A stretch of DNA of 64,000 bases from NCBI RefSeq assembly GCF_001577265.1, contig NZ_CP014517.1, positions 3,260,501-3,324,500 on the forward strand, written 5' to 3'. The notes under the pieces were generated by a model. That model was given only the letters and a program-made list of their open reading frames with translations. It ran no database searches and was not told the DNA's origin. Of the stretch, positions 10,558-21,499 are shown piece after piece. Origin of the DNA: Variovorax sp. PAMC 28711 (GTDB taxonomy: Bacteria > Pseudomonadota > Gammaproteobacteria > Burkholderiales > Burkholderiaceae_C). Position 1 is the stretch's first letter; each line of letters begins with the position of its first letter. Position numbers and translations under genes: made by a program.

Positions 10558-12490
10558 GCGGGGCGCGCGTCCGCTCATTCGTCTGGCGGCGTTGTGCGCC
10601 GCGTTCTGGCTTCCAGCGGCGACGGCAATGCAGGTCTCGGCGCCCGACGTGCCACTGCACATCACGACCGGCCAGACGCTCCTGGTGCCGGGCCGCGGTT
10701 ATGCGCAGCCGCCTGCCCGCGCCGATGATGTCGCGCTGCCGGGCTCATGGGAAACCGTCACGTTGCCGCACGCACTGCCCCGTTTGCTGCTGCCACCGCC
10801 GGACGATGGAAACGCCGCAGGTCCGCCCACGGTGGTGAGCTGGTATCGGCTGCAATTGCCGGTGCTGCCCGCATCGGGCGATGCACGCTACCTCTACATT
10901 CCGCGCTGGAAGACCGACGGGCAGATCGCGGTGTACGGCGATGGCCGCCTTCTGTACCAGTCGCATTCCAACGTGTACTGGAACGGGTCGAACATTCCGT
11001 TGTGGATCGCACTGGACGCCACCGCTGGCGCGGTGACGCCCCGCACCCTCCTGCTGCGCATCGAGCGCCCGCAGGCTTCCGGCGGCGGGCTGTCGTCGGT
11101 CTGGGTGGGTCACGAGCAAGGCCTGAGCTGGCGCTACCGGCTGCGATACCTGCTGCAGGTCGAACTGCCCTACATGAGCAGTGCCGCGTTCCTCGCGGTG
11201 GGCCTGTTCTCGTTCTTCGTGTGGTTCCAGCTGCGCGGTGAAACGGTGTTCTTGCTGTTTTTCGGCATGGCGGTCGCCTCGTTCGTGCGCACGCTGCATT
11301 TCCACGTGGGGGAAGACAAGCTGCCCATTTCGGACGCGTGGTTCACCTGGCTGACGATCAACTCGCTCTACTGGATGCTGGTGGTCACGCACTACTTCTT
11401 CAACGACCTGCACCGCCGGCCGATGCGCTGGTTGAACCTCGTCGTCGTCGGCGTCGCGGTGAGCGTCGGCATCCTCACGCTGCCTGTGTTCTCGCGATGG
11501 CTCAACGCGTATGCGCTGGCGCCGCTGGTCTACGCGGCCGTATTGCTGTGCGGGGCGATCGTGGTCGGTGCCGGCACGGTCCAGTCCCGGCGCGCACGCT
11601 CCCGGCATGGCCTGCTGCTGAGCGCCTGGGCCTGCATCGGATTGCTCATGGGCGCGTACGACTGGATGCTGCAGAACAACCACATCAGCATCGAGAGCAT
11701 CTACCTCGGCCCTTACAGCAACCTCGGTGCGTTCCTGATCTTCATGTTCGTCATCTTTCGCCGCTACGTCGCGGCCAACGAGGCGGTGCGGCAGGCCAAT
11801 GCGAGTTTGCAGACCCGCCTGCAAGCGCGTGAAGACGAGCTGCTGCAAAGCCACCAGCGTCTGCGCGAAATCGCACAGCGCCAGACGCTCAGCAACGAGC
11901 GCCAGCGGCTGATGCAGGACATGCACGACGGCATGGGGTCGTCGCTCCTCACCGCCTTGCTGGCAGTCGAAAAAGGCCGCATCGACGGCACGATGGTGGC
12001 CGACGTGCTCAAGAGCTGCATCGACGACCTGAAGCTGACGATCGACTCGATGGAGCCGATGCAGGCCGACCTGCTGCTGCTGCTCGCCACCTTGCGCTTC
12101 CGGCTCGGGCCCCGCCTGGAAAGCGCCGGCATCCGGCTGCGCTGGGAACTGGTGAACGTGCCGGCACTCGACTGGCTCGACCCGCGCAACGCGTTGCACA
12201 TCCTGCGGATTCTTCAGGAGGCCTTCACCAACATCATCAAGCACACGCAGGCCACGGAAATCCGCGTCGCGACCGCTGTCGACAGGGCGCAGGTGTGGGT
12301 TACGGTCACCGACAACGGGCAGGGCTTTCCGGTCGACGAAAGCCTCGTCGGCCAGGGCAAGGGGCTGGGCAACCAGCGGCGCCGGGCCGAGGCCATCGGC
12401 GCGCAGATTCGCTGGGCTTCCAGCGCCGCCGGCACCCGCTTTACGCTCTGCCTGCCGATCGGTACTCGGCCGTCCAACCGATCTGTCTGA
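10550..12490 (+). CDS. Membrane sensor histidine kinase (HisKA_3 type)
   Basis: This 646-residue kinase begins with a signal-like hydrophobic helix (residues 5-25). A periplasmic beta-rich region of about 180 residues follows, then about seven membrane helices (around 205-410), a pattern like 7TMR-DISM sensors. A short coiled coil rich in Gln/Arg/Glu leads to a HisKA_3 dimerisation domain with His459 in MQDMHDGMG. The ATPase domain has NIIKHTQA (N box) and VTDNGQGFP (G1 box). HisKA_3 kinases pair with NarL-type regulators, as here. The ligand is unknown. An extracytoplasmic carbohydrate-like ligand is possible for the DISM fold, but this is inference. Confidence 0.85.
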   Translation: MVRRGARPLIRLAALCAAFWLPAATAMQVSAPDVPLHITTGQTLLVPGRGYAQPPARADDVALPGSWETVTLPHALPRLLLPPPDDGNAAGPPTVVSWYRLQLPVLPASGDARYLYIPRWKTDGQIAVYGDGRLLYQSHSNVYWNGSNIPLWIALDATAGAVTPRTLLLRIERPQASGGGLSSVWVGHEQGLSWRYRLRYLLQVELPYMSSAAFLAVGLFSFFVWFQLRGETVFLLFFGMAVASFVRTLHFHVGEDKLPISDAWFTWLTINSLYWMLVVTHYFFNDLHRRPMRWLNLVVVGVAVSVGILTLPVFSRWLNAYALAPLVYAAVLLCGAIVVGAGTVQSRRARSRHGLLLSAWACIGLLMGAYDWMLQNNHISIESIYLGPYSNLGAFLIFMFVIFRRYVAANEAVRQANASLQTRLQAREDELLQSHQRLREIAQRQTLSNERQRLMQDMHDGMGSSLLTALLAVEKGRIDGTMVADVLKSCIDDLKLTIDSMEPMQADLLLLLATLRFRLGPRLESAGIRLRWELVNVPALDWLDPRNALHILRILQEAFTNIIKHTQATEIRVATAVDRAQVWVTVTDNGQGFPVDESLVGQGKGLGNQRRRAEAIGAQIRWASSAAGTRFTLCLPIGTRPSNRSV

Positions 12491-12523
12491 CCAGCGCGAG
12501 CGAATCGGTCACGGCCTTGTCCT

Positions 12524-12631
12524 TCAACGCTGCATTGTGTCGAAATAGACCGCGAGCGCCGACAACAGCGCCAGCGTACCGAGCGCAACGGCGCTGCCTA
12601 AAGCGTTGACGAAGTGACGGCGTGTGGTGAT
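12524..12631 (-). other. Possible small membrane ORF with non-standard start
   Basis: Between the dehydratase stop and the end of the sensor kinase, the minus strand reads a 35-residue peptide. It has an Arg pair (ITTRRHF) followed by a 20-residue hydrophobic helix and a short tail ending VYFDTMQR. No ATG, GTG or TTG is in frame; the only candidate is ATC at 12629-12631, placed 5 bases after GGAGA. The frame is the same as that of the upstream dehydratase, so it could also be a readthrough tail or a relic. The helix-like composition is real, but expression is uncertain. Confidence 0.25.
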
Positions 12632-12664
12632 GGGAGTCTCCGAAAACGCGTGGCCGCGCTGATG

Positions 12665-14500
12665 TCAGTGGTTGTCTCGCGGGATGCCGAAGGTCGCGTG
12701 AATCTTTTGGTACTTCACGGCCGGCTTGAGCACCATGCCCTCCGAGAGTTCGCCGATCACCGCGCGCTGGATCTCCTGCCACGGTGTCTGGCTCACCGGG
12801 TATTGGTAGCCGCCTGCCGCTTCGAGCGCGTCGCGGCGCTTCGCCAGTTCTTCCGGGCTCACCAGCATGTTGGCGGTGCGCTTCTTCAGGTCGATGCGCA
12901 CGCGGTCACCGGTCTTCAGCAAGGCGAGGTTGCCGCCCGTCGCCGCTTCGGGCGACGCGTTCAGGATCGACGGCGAACCCGAGGTGCCCGACTGGCGCCC
13001 GTCGCCGATGCAGGCCAGCGCGGTGACGCCTTGCTTGAGCAGGTAATCCGGTGCGCGCATGTTGACCACTTCGGCCGCGCCGGGATAACCGACCGGCCCG
13101 ACGCCGCGCATGAAGAGCACGCTGTGCTCGTTGAGCTTCATCTTCGGATCGTCGATGCGGTGGTGGTAGTCCTCGGGACCGTCGAACACCGCGGCGGTGC
13201 CTTCGAATGCCATCGGGTCGGCCGGGTTCTCGAGATAACGCGCACGGAATTCGGGCGTGATCACGCTGGTTTTCATGATCGCGGAATCGAACAGGTTGCC
13301 CTTGAAGTTGAGGAAGCCCGCGTCCTTCTTCATCGGCTTGGCGTACGCGAAGATCACGTCGCGGTCATCGGTGAAGCGGCCTTCGCAGTTCTCGACCAGC
13401 GTCTTTCCGTTGGCCGTCATCGCGGGCTGGATCTTGCCCTTGGCGATGAGCTCGGCGACCACCGCCGGCACACCACCGGCGCGGTAGTAGTCCTCGCCCA
13501 GGTATTCGCCGGCGGGCTGCAGGTTGACCAGCAGCGGCACCTTGTAGCCGTGCTTTTCCCAGTCGTCGTTGTCGAGCGCGACACCGATGTGTTTGGCGAT
13601 CGCGTTGAGGTGGATCGGCGCGTTGGTCGACCCGCCGATGGCCGAGTTCACGACGATCGCGTTTTCGAAAGCGGCACGCGTGAGGATGTCCGACGGCTTC
13701 AGGTCTTCCCGGACCATCTCGACGATGCGCTTGCCCGTCATGTAGGCCATCTCCTGCCGGTCGCGGTAGGGCGCCGGAATGGCGGCGCTGCCCGGCAGCG
13801 TCATGCCGAGCGCTTCGGCCAGCGAGTTCATGGTCGATGCGGTGCCCATCGTGTTGCAGTGGCCGGTCGAAGGCGCCGACGAGGCGACGAGCTTCAGGAA
13901 CTCCTGGTAGCCGATCTCGCCAGCCGCCATGAGTTCGCGCGCCTTCCAGACGATGGTGCCCGAGCCGGTGCGCTCGCCCTTGTACCAGCCGTTCAGCATC
14001 GGGCCCGAATTCAGCGCGATGGCCGGGATGTCGACCGTGGCGGCCGCCATGAGTTGCGCGGGCGTGGTCTTGTCGCAGCCGGTGGTGAGCACCACGCCGT
14101 CGATCGGGTAGCCGAACAGCACTTCGACCAGCGACAGGTATTGCAGGTTTCGGTCGAGCGAGGCGGTCGGGCGCTTGCAGGTTTCCTGGATCGGATGGAT
14201 CGGGAACTCGAAGGCGATGCCGCCCGCGTCGCGGATGCCTTCGCGCACCCGCTCGGCCAACACGATGTGGTGGCGATTGCAGGGAGCGATGTCCGAGCCC
14301 GTCTGCGCGATGCCGATGATCGGCCGGCCCGACTGCAGCTCGTCGAAGCTCAGGCCGAAGTTCATCGTGCGCTCGATGTAGAGCGCAGTCATGTCGGCGT
14401 TGTCCGGGTTGTCGAACCAGGCTTGCGAGCGCAGCTTGAGCGCGCGCTTGCGCGGCGGCTTGGGCGTGCTCTTCGGATTGGGGGCTTTGGTTTTGGTCAC
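12665..14500 (-). CDS. xylD: IlvD/Edd-family sugar-acid dehydratase (D-xylonate/L-arabonate type)
   Basis: The 611-residue IlvD/Edd-family dehydratase eliminates water from a sugar acid to give a 2-keto-3-deoxy acid, using an iron-sulfur cluster and Mg2+. Cluster ligands are seen in [20 protein letters not shown] and [11 protein letters not shown]. The overall pattern is closer to the xylonate/arabonate dehydratase branch ([14 protein letters not shown]-terminal GIPRDNH) than to IlvD or Edd. I chose GTG at 14500 because it overlaps the denD stop (GTGA) and follows AAGGGA; the frame is open 16 codons further upstream. The exact sugar acid is not determined by sequence. Confidence 0.85.
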   Translation of the reverse strand: MTKTKAPNPKSTPKPPRKRALKLRSQAWFDNPDNADMTALYIERTMNFGLSFDELQSGRPIIGIAQTGSDIAPCNRHHIVLAERVREGIRDAGGIAFEFPIHPIQETCKRPTASLDRNLQYLSLVEVLFGYPIDGVVLTTGCDKTTPAQLMAAATVDIPAIALNSGPMLNGWYKGERTGSGTIVWKARELMAAGEIGYQEFLKLVASSAPSTGHCNTMGTASTMNSLAEALGMTLPGSAAIPAPYRDRQEMAYMTGKRIVEMVREDLKPSDILTRAAFENAIVVNSAIGGSTNAPIHLNAIAKHIGVALDNDDWEKHGYKVPLLVNLQPAGEYLGEDYYRAGGVPAVVAELIAKGKIQPAMTANGKTLVENCEGRFTDDRDVIFAYAKPMKKDAGFLNFKGNLFDSAIMKTSVITPEFRARYLENPADPMAFEGTAAVFDGPEDYHHRIDDPKMKLNEHSVLFMRGVGPVGYPGAAEVVNMRAPDYLLKQGVTALACIGDGRQSGTSGSPSILNASPEAATGGNLALLKTGDRVRIDLKKRTANMLVSPEELAKRRDALEAAGGYQYPVSQTPWQEIQRAVIGELSEGMVLKPAVKYQKIHATFGIPRDNH

Positions 14501-15516
14501 GAAGTCATTCCCTTCAAGGATTCGGCCGCGTTGGGGCCGGCGCGGCAATCGTCGATGTATTGCCGGACGATGTCGGCGAAGTTTTCATGTGGCAGCAGGC
14601 CGAGGTGCGCGGCACGCGCTGCGGTCGCGCCGCTCGGCCAGTTGGCGACGATGCCGGCCACGCGCTCGTCGCGCTCGAAGCGCACGCGTGCGCGCACTGC
14701 CGGGCCGGCGACTTCTTCCAGCGCATCGAGCATCTCGCGCACCGTGACGTTGAGCCCTGGCAGGTTCAGCGCGGTGCGGCCGACGAAGTCTTCGCGGCTC
14801 GCCTCGTACACGGCGATCAATCCATCGACGGTGCGGGATGGCGACGACACCGGATGCGACACGTCGGGCGACACCGGGCAGATCGATTCGACGCCGGCCA
14901 GCGGCTCGCGCAGGATGCCGCTGAAGAAAGACGAGGCTGCGCCGTTCGGCTTGCCCGGGCGCACGGTCACGGTCATGAGCCGGGCGGCGCGGCCGTCGAT
15001 GTAACCCTTGCGCGTGTAGTCGGCGACGAGGTGTTCGCAGATCAGCTTCTGCGTGCCGTAGGAAGTTTGCGGCGCGGGCAGGGTGTCGTCGGCCACCATT
15101 TTGGGCAGCGGCACCGCCGGGTCGGGGCCGAACACCGCGACCGAGCTGGAGAACACCACGCGCGCCACCTTGCCGCCGGCATTCACGTTGGCGCGCAGTG
15201 CGTCGAGCAGGGCACGCGTGCTGTCCAGGTTGGAGCGCAGGCCCAGGTCGAAATCGGCCTCGCACTCGCCCGACACGGCCGAGGCCAGATGGAACACGCC
15301 GTCGAAGGCTTCGGTGCGCAACGCGTCGGTGAAATCGAGGAGCGGCCCGGTGCGCGCTTCGACGCGGGCATCGGCAACGAGGTCGGCCGGCGGCGGTGCG
15401 ATGTCGGTGAGCACGAGTCGATCGATCGACTCACCCGCCAGCGTTCCGCGTTTGAGCAGCGTGCGCGCGAGCCGCGCGCCGAGGAAGCCGCCGCCTCCGG
15501 TGATGAGCAGTTTCAT
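14497..15516 (-). CDS. denD: NAD-dependent epimerase/dehydratase, DenD (D-erythronate dehydrogenase)-like
   Basis: This 339-residue short-chain dehydrogenase of the extended (epimerase) type has the NAD-binding [11 protein letters not shown] at residues 7-17 and catalytic Tyr/Lys in SYGTQK. The segment [13 protein letters not shown] and the REPLAG stretch are typical of the DenD group, which oxidises D-erythronate at C2. It is cotranscribed with the dehydratase downstream (4-bp overlap) and the GntR gene upstream (12-bp gap). In this context it may act on another aldonic acid or a four-carbon product; only the family is secure. Confidence 0.82.
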   Translation of the reverse strand: MKLLITGGGGFLGARLARTLLKRGTLAGESIDRLVLTDIAPPPADLVADARVEARTGPLLDFTDALRTEAFDGVFHLASAVSGECEADFDLGLRSNLDSTRALLDALRANVNAGGKVARVVFSSSVAVFGPDPAVPLPKMVADDTLPAPQTSYGTQKLICEHLVADYTRKGYIDGRAARLMTVTVRPGKPNGAASSFFSGILREPLAGVESICPVSPDVSHPVSSPSRTVDGLIAVYEASREDFVGRTALNLPGLNVTVREMLDALEEVAGPAVRARVRFERDERVAGIVANWPSGATAARAAHLGLLPHENFADIVRQYIDDCRAGPNAAESLKGMTS

Positions 15517-15528
15517 GGATTTTCTCCT

Positions 15529-16317
15529 TCAGGTTTTGCTTGCGTTGGCAGCCGCCTTGCGGCGTCGGCCGTGAATGATTCCGCCTTCGACCAGCCGCTC
15601 TTCGCCACGGATCAAGTGCAGCGTCGCGTGCTCGCGCGCGGCCACCGGGTCGCGAGCCGCGATGGCCTCGACGATGGCGCGGTGCTCCCGCTGCACGGCT
15701 TCCATGAAGTCGAGCCGGCGTGCTTCGTTGCCGCGCGTGATGCGCATGCCTTCGCGCAGGTACTGCTCGAGAAATCCGAGCAGCAATCGAAATTGCGGAT
15801 TGCCGGTCGACTCGCCGATGACGCGGTGAAAGGCGAGGTCTTCGGCCACGCCGTCGTGCCCGGCCGCGGCGGCGATGTCGATGGCCTTGAGTGCGCGGCG
15901 CAGTGCGGCGACCTGACTGCGCGTGGCGCGTTCGGCAGCCAGCGCGGCAATCTCACCTTCGAGTACACGACGCACTTCGACGACGTGCACCACCGATTGC
16001 ACCGACTCGAGCACGCTCGGGTCGAACGCCAGCGGCAGGTTGGTCGGCGTCTGGGCCACATAGACGCCAGAACCCTGGCGAGACAGCACAAGCGCTTTCG
16101 ATTTGAGCTGGTGCACGGCCTCGCGCACCACGGTGCGCGAAACGCCGTGCGCGGTCGCGAGTTGCTGCTCGGTCGGCAGCCGGTCGCCGGGCCGGAGCGC
16201 GCCCGATTCGATCTGTGCGATCAGTCGCAGCGCGAGCCGGTCGGACAGCCGGTCGGCCACCAGACGGAGCGGTTCGGAGTAGGCGGGGGCCTGCGTGGAA
16301 GAGGATGAATTGAGCAC
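15529..16317 (-). CDS. GntR/FCD-family transcriptional regulator
   Basis: The protein (262 residues from the GTG at 16317) has an N-terminal winged HTH with [12 protein letters not shown] and [10 protein letters not shown], followed by an FCD ligand-binding domain. That domain includes [14 protein letters not shown] and a metal-site-like [10 protein letters not shown] with His residues near the C-terminus. FCD regulators typically sense sugar acids and repress their catabolic genes. The frame is open to 16431, which would give 300 residues, but the added part is not family-like. No good ribosome-binding site marks either start, so the start is uncertain. It lies between denD and the divergent ABC importer. 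Confidence 0.85.
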   Translation of the reverse strand: MLNSSSSTQAPAYSEPLRLVADRLSDRLALRLIAQIESGALRPGDRLPTEQQLATAHGVSRTVVREAVHQLKSKALVLSRQGSGVYVAQTPTNLPLAFDPSVLESVQSVVHVVEVRRVLEGEIAALAAERATRSQVAALRRALKAIDIAAAAGHDGVAEDLAFHRVIGESTGNPQFRLLLGFLEQYLREGMRITRGNEARRLDFMEAVQREHRAIVEAIAARDPVAAREHATLHLIRGEERLVEGGIIHGRRRKAAANASKT

Positions 16318-16369
16318 GGTTATCAGGTCATCATACAAATCACCGGGGGTTTTCTCGTACCGGTTTGCC

Positions 16370-16383
16370 CTGATAGCGATCAG
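16370..16383. promoter_or_regulatory. Palindrome CTGAT-N4-ATCAG, candidate GntR operator
   Basis: This perfect 5-bp-arm palindrome lies in the divergent gap between the FCD regulator and the ABC importer operon. A related CCTGATA occurs on the opposite strand at the regulator start (around 16320-16326). An autoregulatory operator is plausible. The evidence is symmetry and location only. Confidence 0.4.
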
Positions 16384-16411
16384 TGAATGCAGGTCGATAC
16401 TGCGCGGGCTG

Positions 16412-16433
16412 CGATGCGGAACTCTCTGCATCG
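16412..16433. promoter_or_regulatory. Inverted repeat CGATGC-N10-GCATCG before the ABC importer
   Basis: A 6-bp-arm inverted repeat with a 10-base spacer lies 35 bp upstream of the ATPase gene start. Its 22-bp span suits a dimeric regulator or a leader hairpin. It could be a second operator of the sugar-acid regulon. Confidence 0.3.
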
Positions 16434-16468
16434 TTTGTCTGTTTCGAGAACCTTCCAGGATTCACTGC

Positions 16469-17542
<1,074 letters not shown>

Positions 17543-17595
17543 GGCGTCGATCGAGTTTCATCGACTGGCCCGTTCAAACAACAGGAGACGACAAC

Positions 17596-18927
17596 ATGAG
17601 TGACTTCAACAACCGCCGCACGATTCTCAAAGGCTCGGCAGGCATCGCCGCCGCCGCCACCATCGGCACCGGCAGTGCGATCTTCTCGCCGTTCGCTCAG
17701 GCGCAATCGATGACGTTCAAACCCGAAAAGGGCGCCAAGCTGCGCGTGCTGCGCTGGAGCCGTTTCGTGCAGGGCGACATCGACGCCTACATGCTCAACG
17801 TCAAAAAATTCACCGAGATGACGGGCGTCGAAGTGCGCGTCGACAACGAAGGCTGGGAAGACGTGCGGCCCAAGGCGGCGGTCGCAGCGAACACTGGCGC
17901 CGGCCCCGACATCATCCTGTCGACCAACGACGACGCCAACCTCTACCCCGACAAGCTGCTCGATGTGACCGACCTGGCCGAGTACCTCGGCAAGAAATAC
18001 GGCGGCTGGTATCCGGCCGTGCAGCAGTACCTGCGCCCCGATGGCAAGAAATGGCTGGGCCTCGGCCTCGGCGCGGCGGGTTCGATGATCGTGTACCGCC
18101 AGAGCCAGGTGAAGGCGGCCGGTTTCGACACCTTCCCGAAGGACACCGCCGGCTTCCTGAAGCTGCACCAGGCGCTGAAGGAAAAGGGCACGCCCGCCGG
18201 CTATGCGCTGGGCAATGCCACCGGCGACAGCCTCTGGACCAACTGGCTCATCTGGTCGCACGGCGGCAAGCTGGTCGACAAGAACAACAAGGTGGTGATC
18301 GACAGCCCGGAGACGCAAAAGGCGCTGGAGTACGGCAAGGAGCTGTACGCCACCTTCATTCCGGGCACCTTGTCTTGGCTCGACCCGAACAACAACAAGG
18401 CGTTCCTCGACAGCCAGATCAGCGTCACCAACAACGGCATCTCGATTTACTACGCCGCCAAAAATTCGACCGACCCGAAGGTGAAGGAGCTGGCCGCCGA
18501 CATCAACCATGCGTCGTTCCCCATCGGGCCGGCCGGCGTGCCAACGGAGTCGCATCTGTTCTTCAACCAGATGATCTTCAAGTACACCAAGTACCCGCAG
18601 GCCGCCAAGGAGTTTCTGCGGTTCATGATGGAACGCGAGCAGTTCGACAATTGGCTGATCGGTGCGGGTGGCTACATCGCGCAGCCGCTCGCGGCCTATG
18701 AGTCGTGCCCGATCTGGACTTCCGACCCGAAGAACACCCCGTACCGCGACAGCGTGAAGAACATGCGTCCTTCGGGCTACGACGGCAAGTTGGGCTATGC
18801 CTCCGCGGGTGCCGGCGCCGACTTCATTGTCACCAACATGGTGGCCGAAGCAATCAGCGGGGCCAAGACACCGAAGGAAGCGATGGAACGCGCTCAGAAG
18901 CGCGCCGAGCGCTACTACAAAGTCTGA
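17596..18927 (+). CDS. ABC importer sugar-type substrate-binding protein
   Basis: The 443-residue extracytoplasmic solute-binding protein of family 1 begins with an RRTILKGSAG start and a hydrophobic run ending in FAQAQ at about residue 36, resembling a twin-arginine-type signal. The mature part has the usual family elements, a VLRWSRFVQGDIDAY first strand and a hinge around the middle. It delivers a carbohydrate or polyol-type ligand to the two permeases. With the dehydratase and DenD nearby, a sugar acid or the sugar that yields it is the likely ligand, but sequence alone does not show this. Confidence 0.9.
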   Translation: MSDFNNRRTILKGSAGIAAAATIGTGSAIFSPFAQAQSMTFKPEKGAKLRVLRWSRFVQGDIDAYMLNVKKFTEMTGVEVRVDNEGWEDVRPKAAVAANTGAGPDIILSTNDDANLYPDKLLDVTDLAEYLGKKYGGWYPAVQQYLRPDGKKWLGLGLGAAGSMIVYRQSQVKAAGFDTFPKDTAGFLKLHQALKEKGTPAGYALGNATGDSLWTNWLIWSHGGKLVDKNNKVVIDSPETQKALEYGKELYATFIPGTLSWLDPNNNKAFLDSQISVTNNGISIYYAAKNSTDPKVKELAADINHASFPIGPAGVPTESHLFFNQMIFKYTKYPQAAKEFLRFMMEREQFDNWLIGAGGYIAQPLAAYESCPIWTSDPKNTPYRDSVKNMRPSGYDGKLGYASAGAGADFIVTNMVAEAISGAKTPKEAMERAQKRAERYYKV

Positions 18928-18931
18928 CGCC

Positions 18932-19837
18932 GTGACCGCGCTCGAAAGGTTCCAGAATAACCGCCATGCGCTGGGGTGGGCATTCATGCTGCCCGCCACG
19001 GTGCTGTTGCTGCTGTTCCTCACGTACCCCTTGGGATTGGGAACATGGCTCGGTTTCACCGATGCCAAAATCGGGCGCGCCGGCGAATGGATCGGGCTGG
19101 AAAACTTCAGCTATCTGATCACCGACAGCGTCACGCAACTGGCGCTGTTCAATACGCTTTTCTACACGATCGTGGCGAGCGTGGTGAAGTTCGGGTTGGG
19201 GCTCTGGCTGGCGGTGCTGCTGAACAAACGGCTGCCATTCCAGAGTTTCTTCCGCGCGGTCGTCCTGTTGCCGTGGATCGTGCCGACCGCGCTGTCGGCG
19301 ATCGCCTTTTGGTGGATCTTCGATGCGCAGTTCTCGATCATCAGCTGGGTGCTGATGAAGCTGGGCCTGATCGACACCTACATCGACTTCCTGGGCAGTC
19401 CGTGGAACGCACGCATCTCGACCATCATCGCGAACGTGTGGCGCGGCATTCCGTTCGTGGCGATTTCGCTGCTGGCCGGTCTGCAGACGATCTCGCCTTC
19501 TTACTACGAAGCCTCTTCGATCGACGGCGCGACGCCGTGGCAACAGTTCCGCTTCATCACGCTGCCACTGTTGACGCCGATCATCGCGGTGGTCATGACC
19601 TTCTCGGTGCTGTTCACCTTCACCGATTTCCAGCTGATCTACGTGCTCACACGCGGCGGTCCGCTCAACTCGACGCACCTCATGGCCACGCTCGCCTTCC
19701 AGCGCGCCATCTCCGGCGGCGCGCTGGCCGAAGGCGCCGCGATCGCCACCCTCATGGTGCCGTTTCTCCTGGCCGCGATCATGTTCAGCTACTTCGGTTT
19801 GCAGCGCCGTGCATGGCAACAAGGCGGTGACAAATGA
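18932..19837 (+). CDS. CUT1 ABC importer permease 1
   Basis: The 301-residue inner-membrane permease has six predicted helices and the ATPase-contacting EAA loop (YEASSIDGATPWQQF, around residue 195). GTG 18932 is chosen because it lies 4 bp after the binding-protein stop and starts the typical short cytoplasmic N-terminus before the first helix (WAFMLPATVLLLLFL). The stop overlaps the next permease start by 4 bp (ATGA). It forms a heterodimer with permease 2. Confidence 0.9.
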   Translation: MTALERFQNNRHALGWAFMLPATVLLLLFLTYPLGLGTWLGFTDAKIGRAGEWIGLENFSYLITDSVTQLALFNTLFYTIVASVVKFGLGLWLAVLLNKRLPFQSFFRAVVLLPWIVPTALSAIAFWWIFDAQFSIISWVLMKLGLIDTYIDFLGSPWNARISTIIANVWRGIPFVAISLLAGLQTISPSYYEASSIDGATPWQQFRFITLPLLTPIIAVVMTFSVLFTFTDFQLIYVLTRGGPLNSTHLMATLAFQRAISGGALAEGAAIATLMVPFLLAAIMFSYFGLQRRAWQQGGDK

Positions 19838-20712
19838 GCAATGCCAAGAACAACGATGCCTCGCAAGGCATGGACTACCTGCAGTCGCTGCCGCGGCGCT
19901 GGGTGACCATCTACATCCCGATCATCCTGTTCGTGATCGTGTTGCTGTTTCCGTTCTACTGGATGGCGATCACGTCGTTCAAGCCGGACAACGAACTGCT
20001 GTCGCGCGACGGCAATCCGTTCTGGATCATCGGCCCGACGCTGGCGCACTTCGAGAAGCTGCTCTTTCGCACCGAGTATCCGTCGTGGCTGCTGAACACC
20101 GTGATCGTCTCGGTCGTGTCGACCGGTATCTCGCTGGTGGCATCGGTGATGGCGGCCTACGCGATCGAGCGGCTGCGCTTCCAAGGATCGAAACCGGCTG
20201 GCGGCGCGATCTTTCTCGCGTACCTGGTGCCGCCTTCGATCCTGTTCATTCCGCTCGCGGCGATCATCGTGAAGCTCGGTCTGTTCGACAGCCGCATGGC
20301 GCTGATCCTGACCTACCCGACCTTCCTGATTCCGTTCTCGACCTGGCTCCTGATGGGCTACTTTCGCTCGATCCCGTACGAGCTGGAAGAATGCGCGCTG
20401 ATCGACGGCGCCACGCGCTGGCAGATCCTCATCAAAATCGTGCTGCCGCTGGCGGTGCCGGGACTCATCTCCGCCGGCATCTTCGCCTTCACGCTGTCGT
20501 GGAACGAGTTCATCTATGCGCTCACGTTCATCTCTTCTTCCGAGAACAAGACGGTGCCCGTGGGCGTGGTCACCGAACTGGTGGAAGGCGATGTGTACCA
20601 CTGGGGTCCGTTGATGGCGGGCGCGCTTTTGGGCTCTCTTCCGGTGGCTTTCGTTTACTCGTTCTTCGTGGAGTACTACGTCTCGGGGATGACGGGATCG
20701 GTCAAGGAGTAG
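19834..20712 (+). CDS. CUT1 ABC importer permease 2
   Basis: The 292-residue permease has a first membrane helix at about residues 25-47, FPFYWMAITSFKP after it (a hallmark of MalG-type permeases) and an EAA loop (LEECALIDGATRWQI). It overlaps the preceding permease gene by 4 bp and is the last gene of the importer operon. A 64-bp gap separates it from the next gene. Confidence 0.92.
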   Translation: MSNAKNNDASQGMDYLQSLPRRWVTIYIPIILFVIVLLFPFYWMAITSFKPDNELLSRDGNPFWIIGPTLAHFEKLLFRTEYPSWLLNTVIVSVVSTGISLVASVMAAYAIERLRFQGSKPAGGAIFLAYLVPPSILFIPLAAIIVKLGLFDSRMALILTYPTFLIPFSTWLLMGYFRSIPYELEECALIDGATRWQILIKIVLPLAVPGLISAGIFAFTLSWNEFIYALTFISSSENKTVPVGVVTELVEGDVYHWGPLMAGALLGSLPVAFVYSFFVEYYVSGMTGSVKE

Positions 20713-20776
20713 CGGCGCAAGAAAGTCGGCACCCGCGAACGTAGCGACTGCGTCAGGTCCGCCCTACACTCCGGCC

Positions 20777-21421
20777 ATGATCATCCTGCACAGCTTTTGG
20801 CTCTCCCTGGCCACTTATCGGGTGCGCATCGCCCTGAACCTCAAACGCGTGGCTTTCGAAGAGCGCACGCACGATCTCACGCAGGGTCACCAGCATGCGG
20901 CGGCGTTTCGTGCGGTCAACCCGGCAGGTGCCGTGCCCGCGCTCGAAGGCGCCACGCCCGAACCGTTGACCCAGAGCCTTGCCATCCTCGAATGGCTGGA
21001 GGAGACCCATCCCACGCCGGCGCTGCTGCCCGCCGATGCGGCCGGCCGCGCCAAGGTTCGCGCCCTGTTCCTGCTGACGGCGGCAGACACGCACCCGCTG
21101 GTCGTGCCGCGGGTGCGCGCCCAACTGAAGCAGCGTTTCGGCGCTGACGACGCCGCGGGTGTCGATTGGGCGGCGCACTGGTTCCGGGAAGGCCTGGCCG
21201 CCTACGAGGCCTTGCTGCCCGAGGGCGCGACCCGCTGCCATGCAGAAACGCTGAGCCTCGCCGATCTGGCACTTGCCAGCCACCTGATCGGCACAGTGCG
21301 TTTCGGCGTGGCTTTGGACGGCTACCCGCGCGTGGCGCGCGTTGGCGCATCGCTGATGGCGATCCCCGAAGTCGCAGCGGCGCATCCCGATCTGCAGATC
21401 GGCGCGCTGTCCGTCCGCTGA
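20777..21421 (+). CDS. Glutathione S-transferase, zeta-like (MaiA-like)
   Basis: This 214-residue protein has an N-terminal thioredoxin-fold GST domain with the SLATYRVRIALNLK stretch, which corresponds to the SSxxxRVRIAL catalytic region of zeta-class enzymes. The NPAGAVPALEG cis-Pro loop is present, and the C-terminus is helical. The zeta motif is degenerate (SLAT for SSCS/SSAS), so maleylacetoacetate isomerase activity is uncertain. It is transcribed alone and is convergent with the histidine kinase gene. Confidence 0.8.
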   Translation: MIILHSFWLSLATYRVRIALNLKRVAFEERTHDLTQGHQHAAAFRAVNPAGAVPALEGATPEPLTQSLAILEWLEETHPTPALLPADAAGRAKVRALFLLTAADTHPLVVPRVRAQLKQRFGADDAAGVDWAAHWFREGLAAYEALLPEGATRCHAETLSLADLALASHLIGTVRFGVALDGYPRVARVGASLMAIPEVAAAHPDLQIGALSVR

Positions 21422-21499
21422 GACGATGACCCGTACTGCGGCGCCCCCGCCGCAACGCGGTCCGCGCCCAATGACAGCGTTGCGAAGTCGTGCGGCCGC

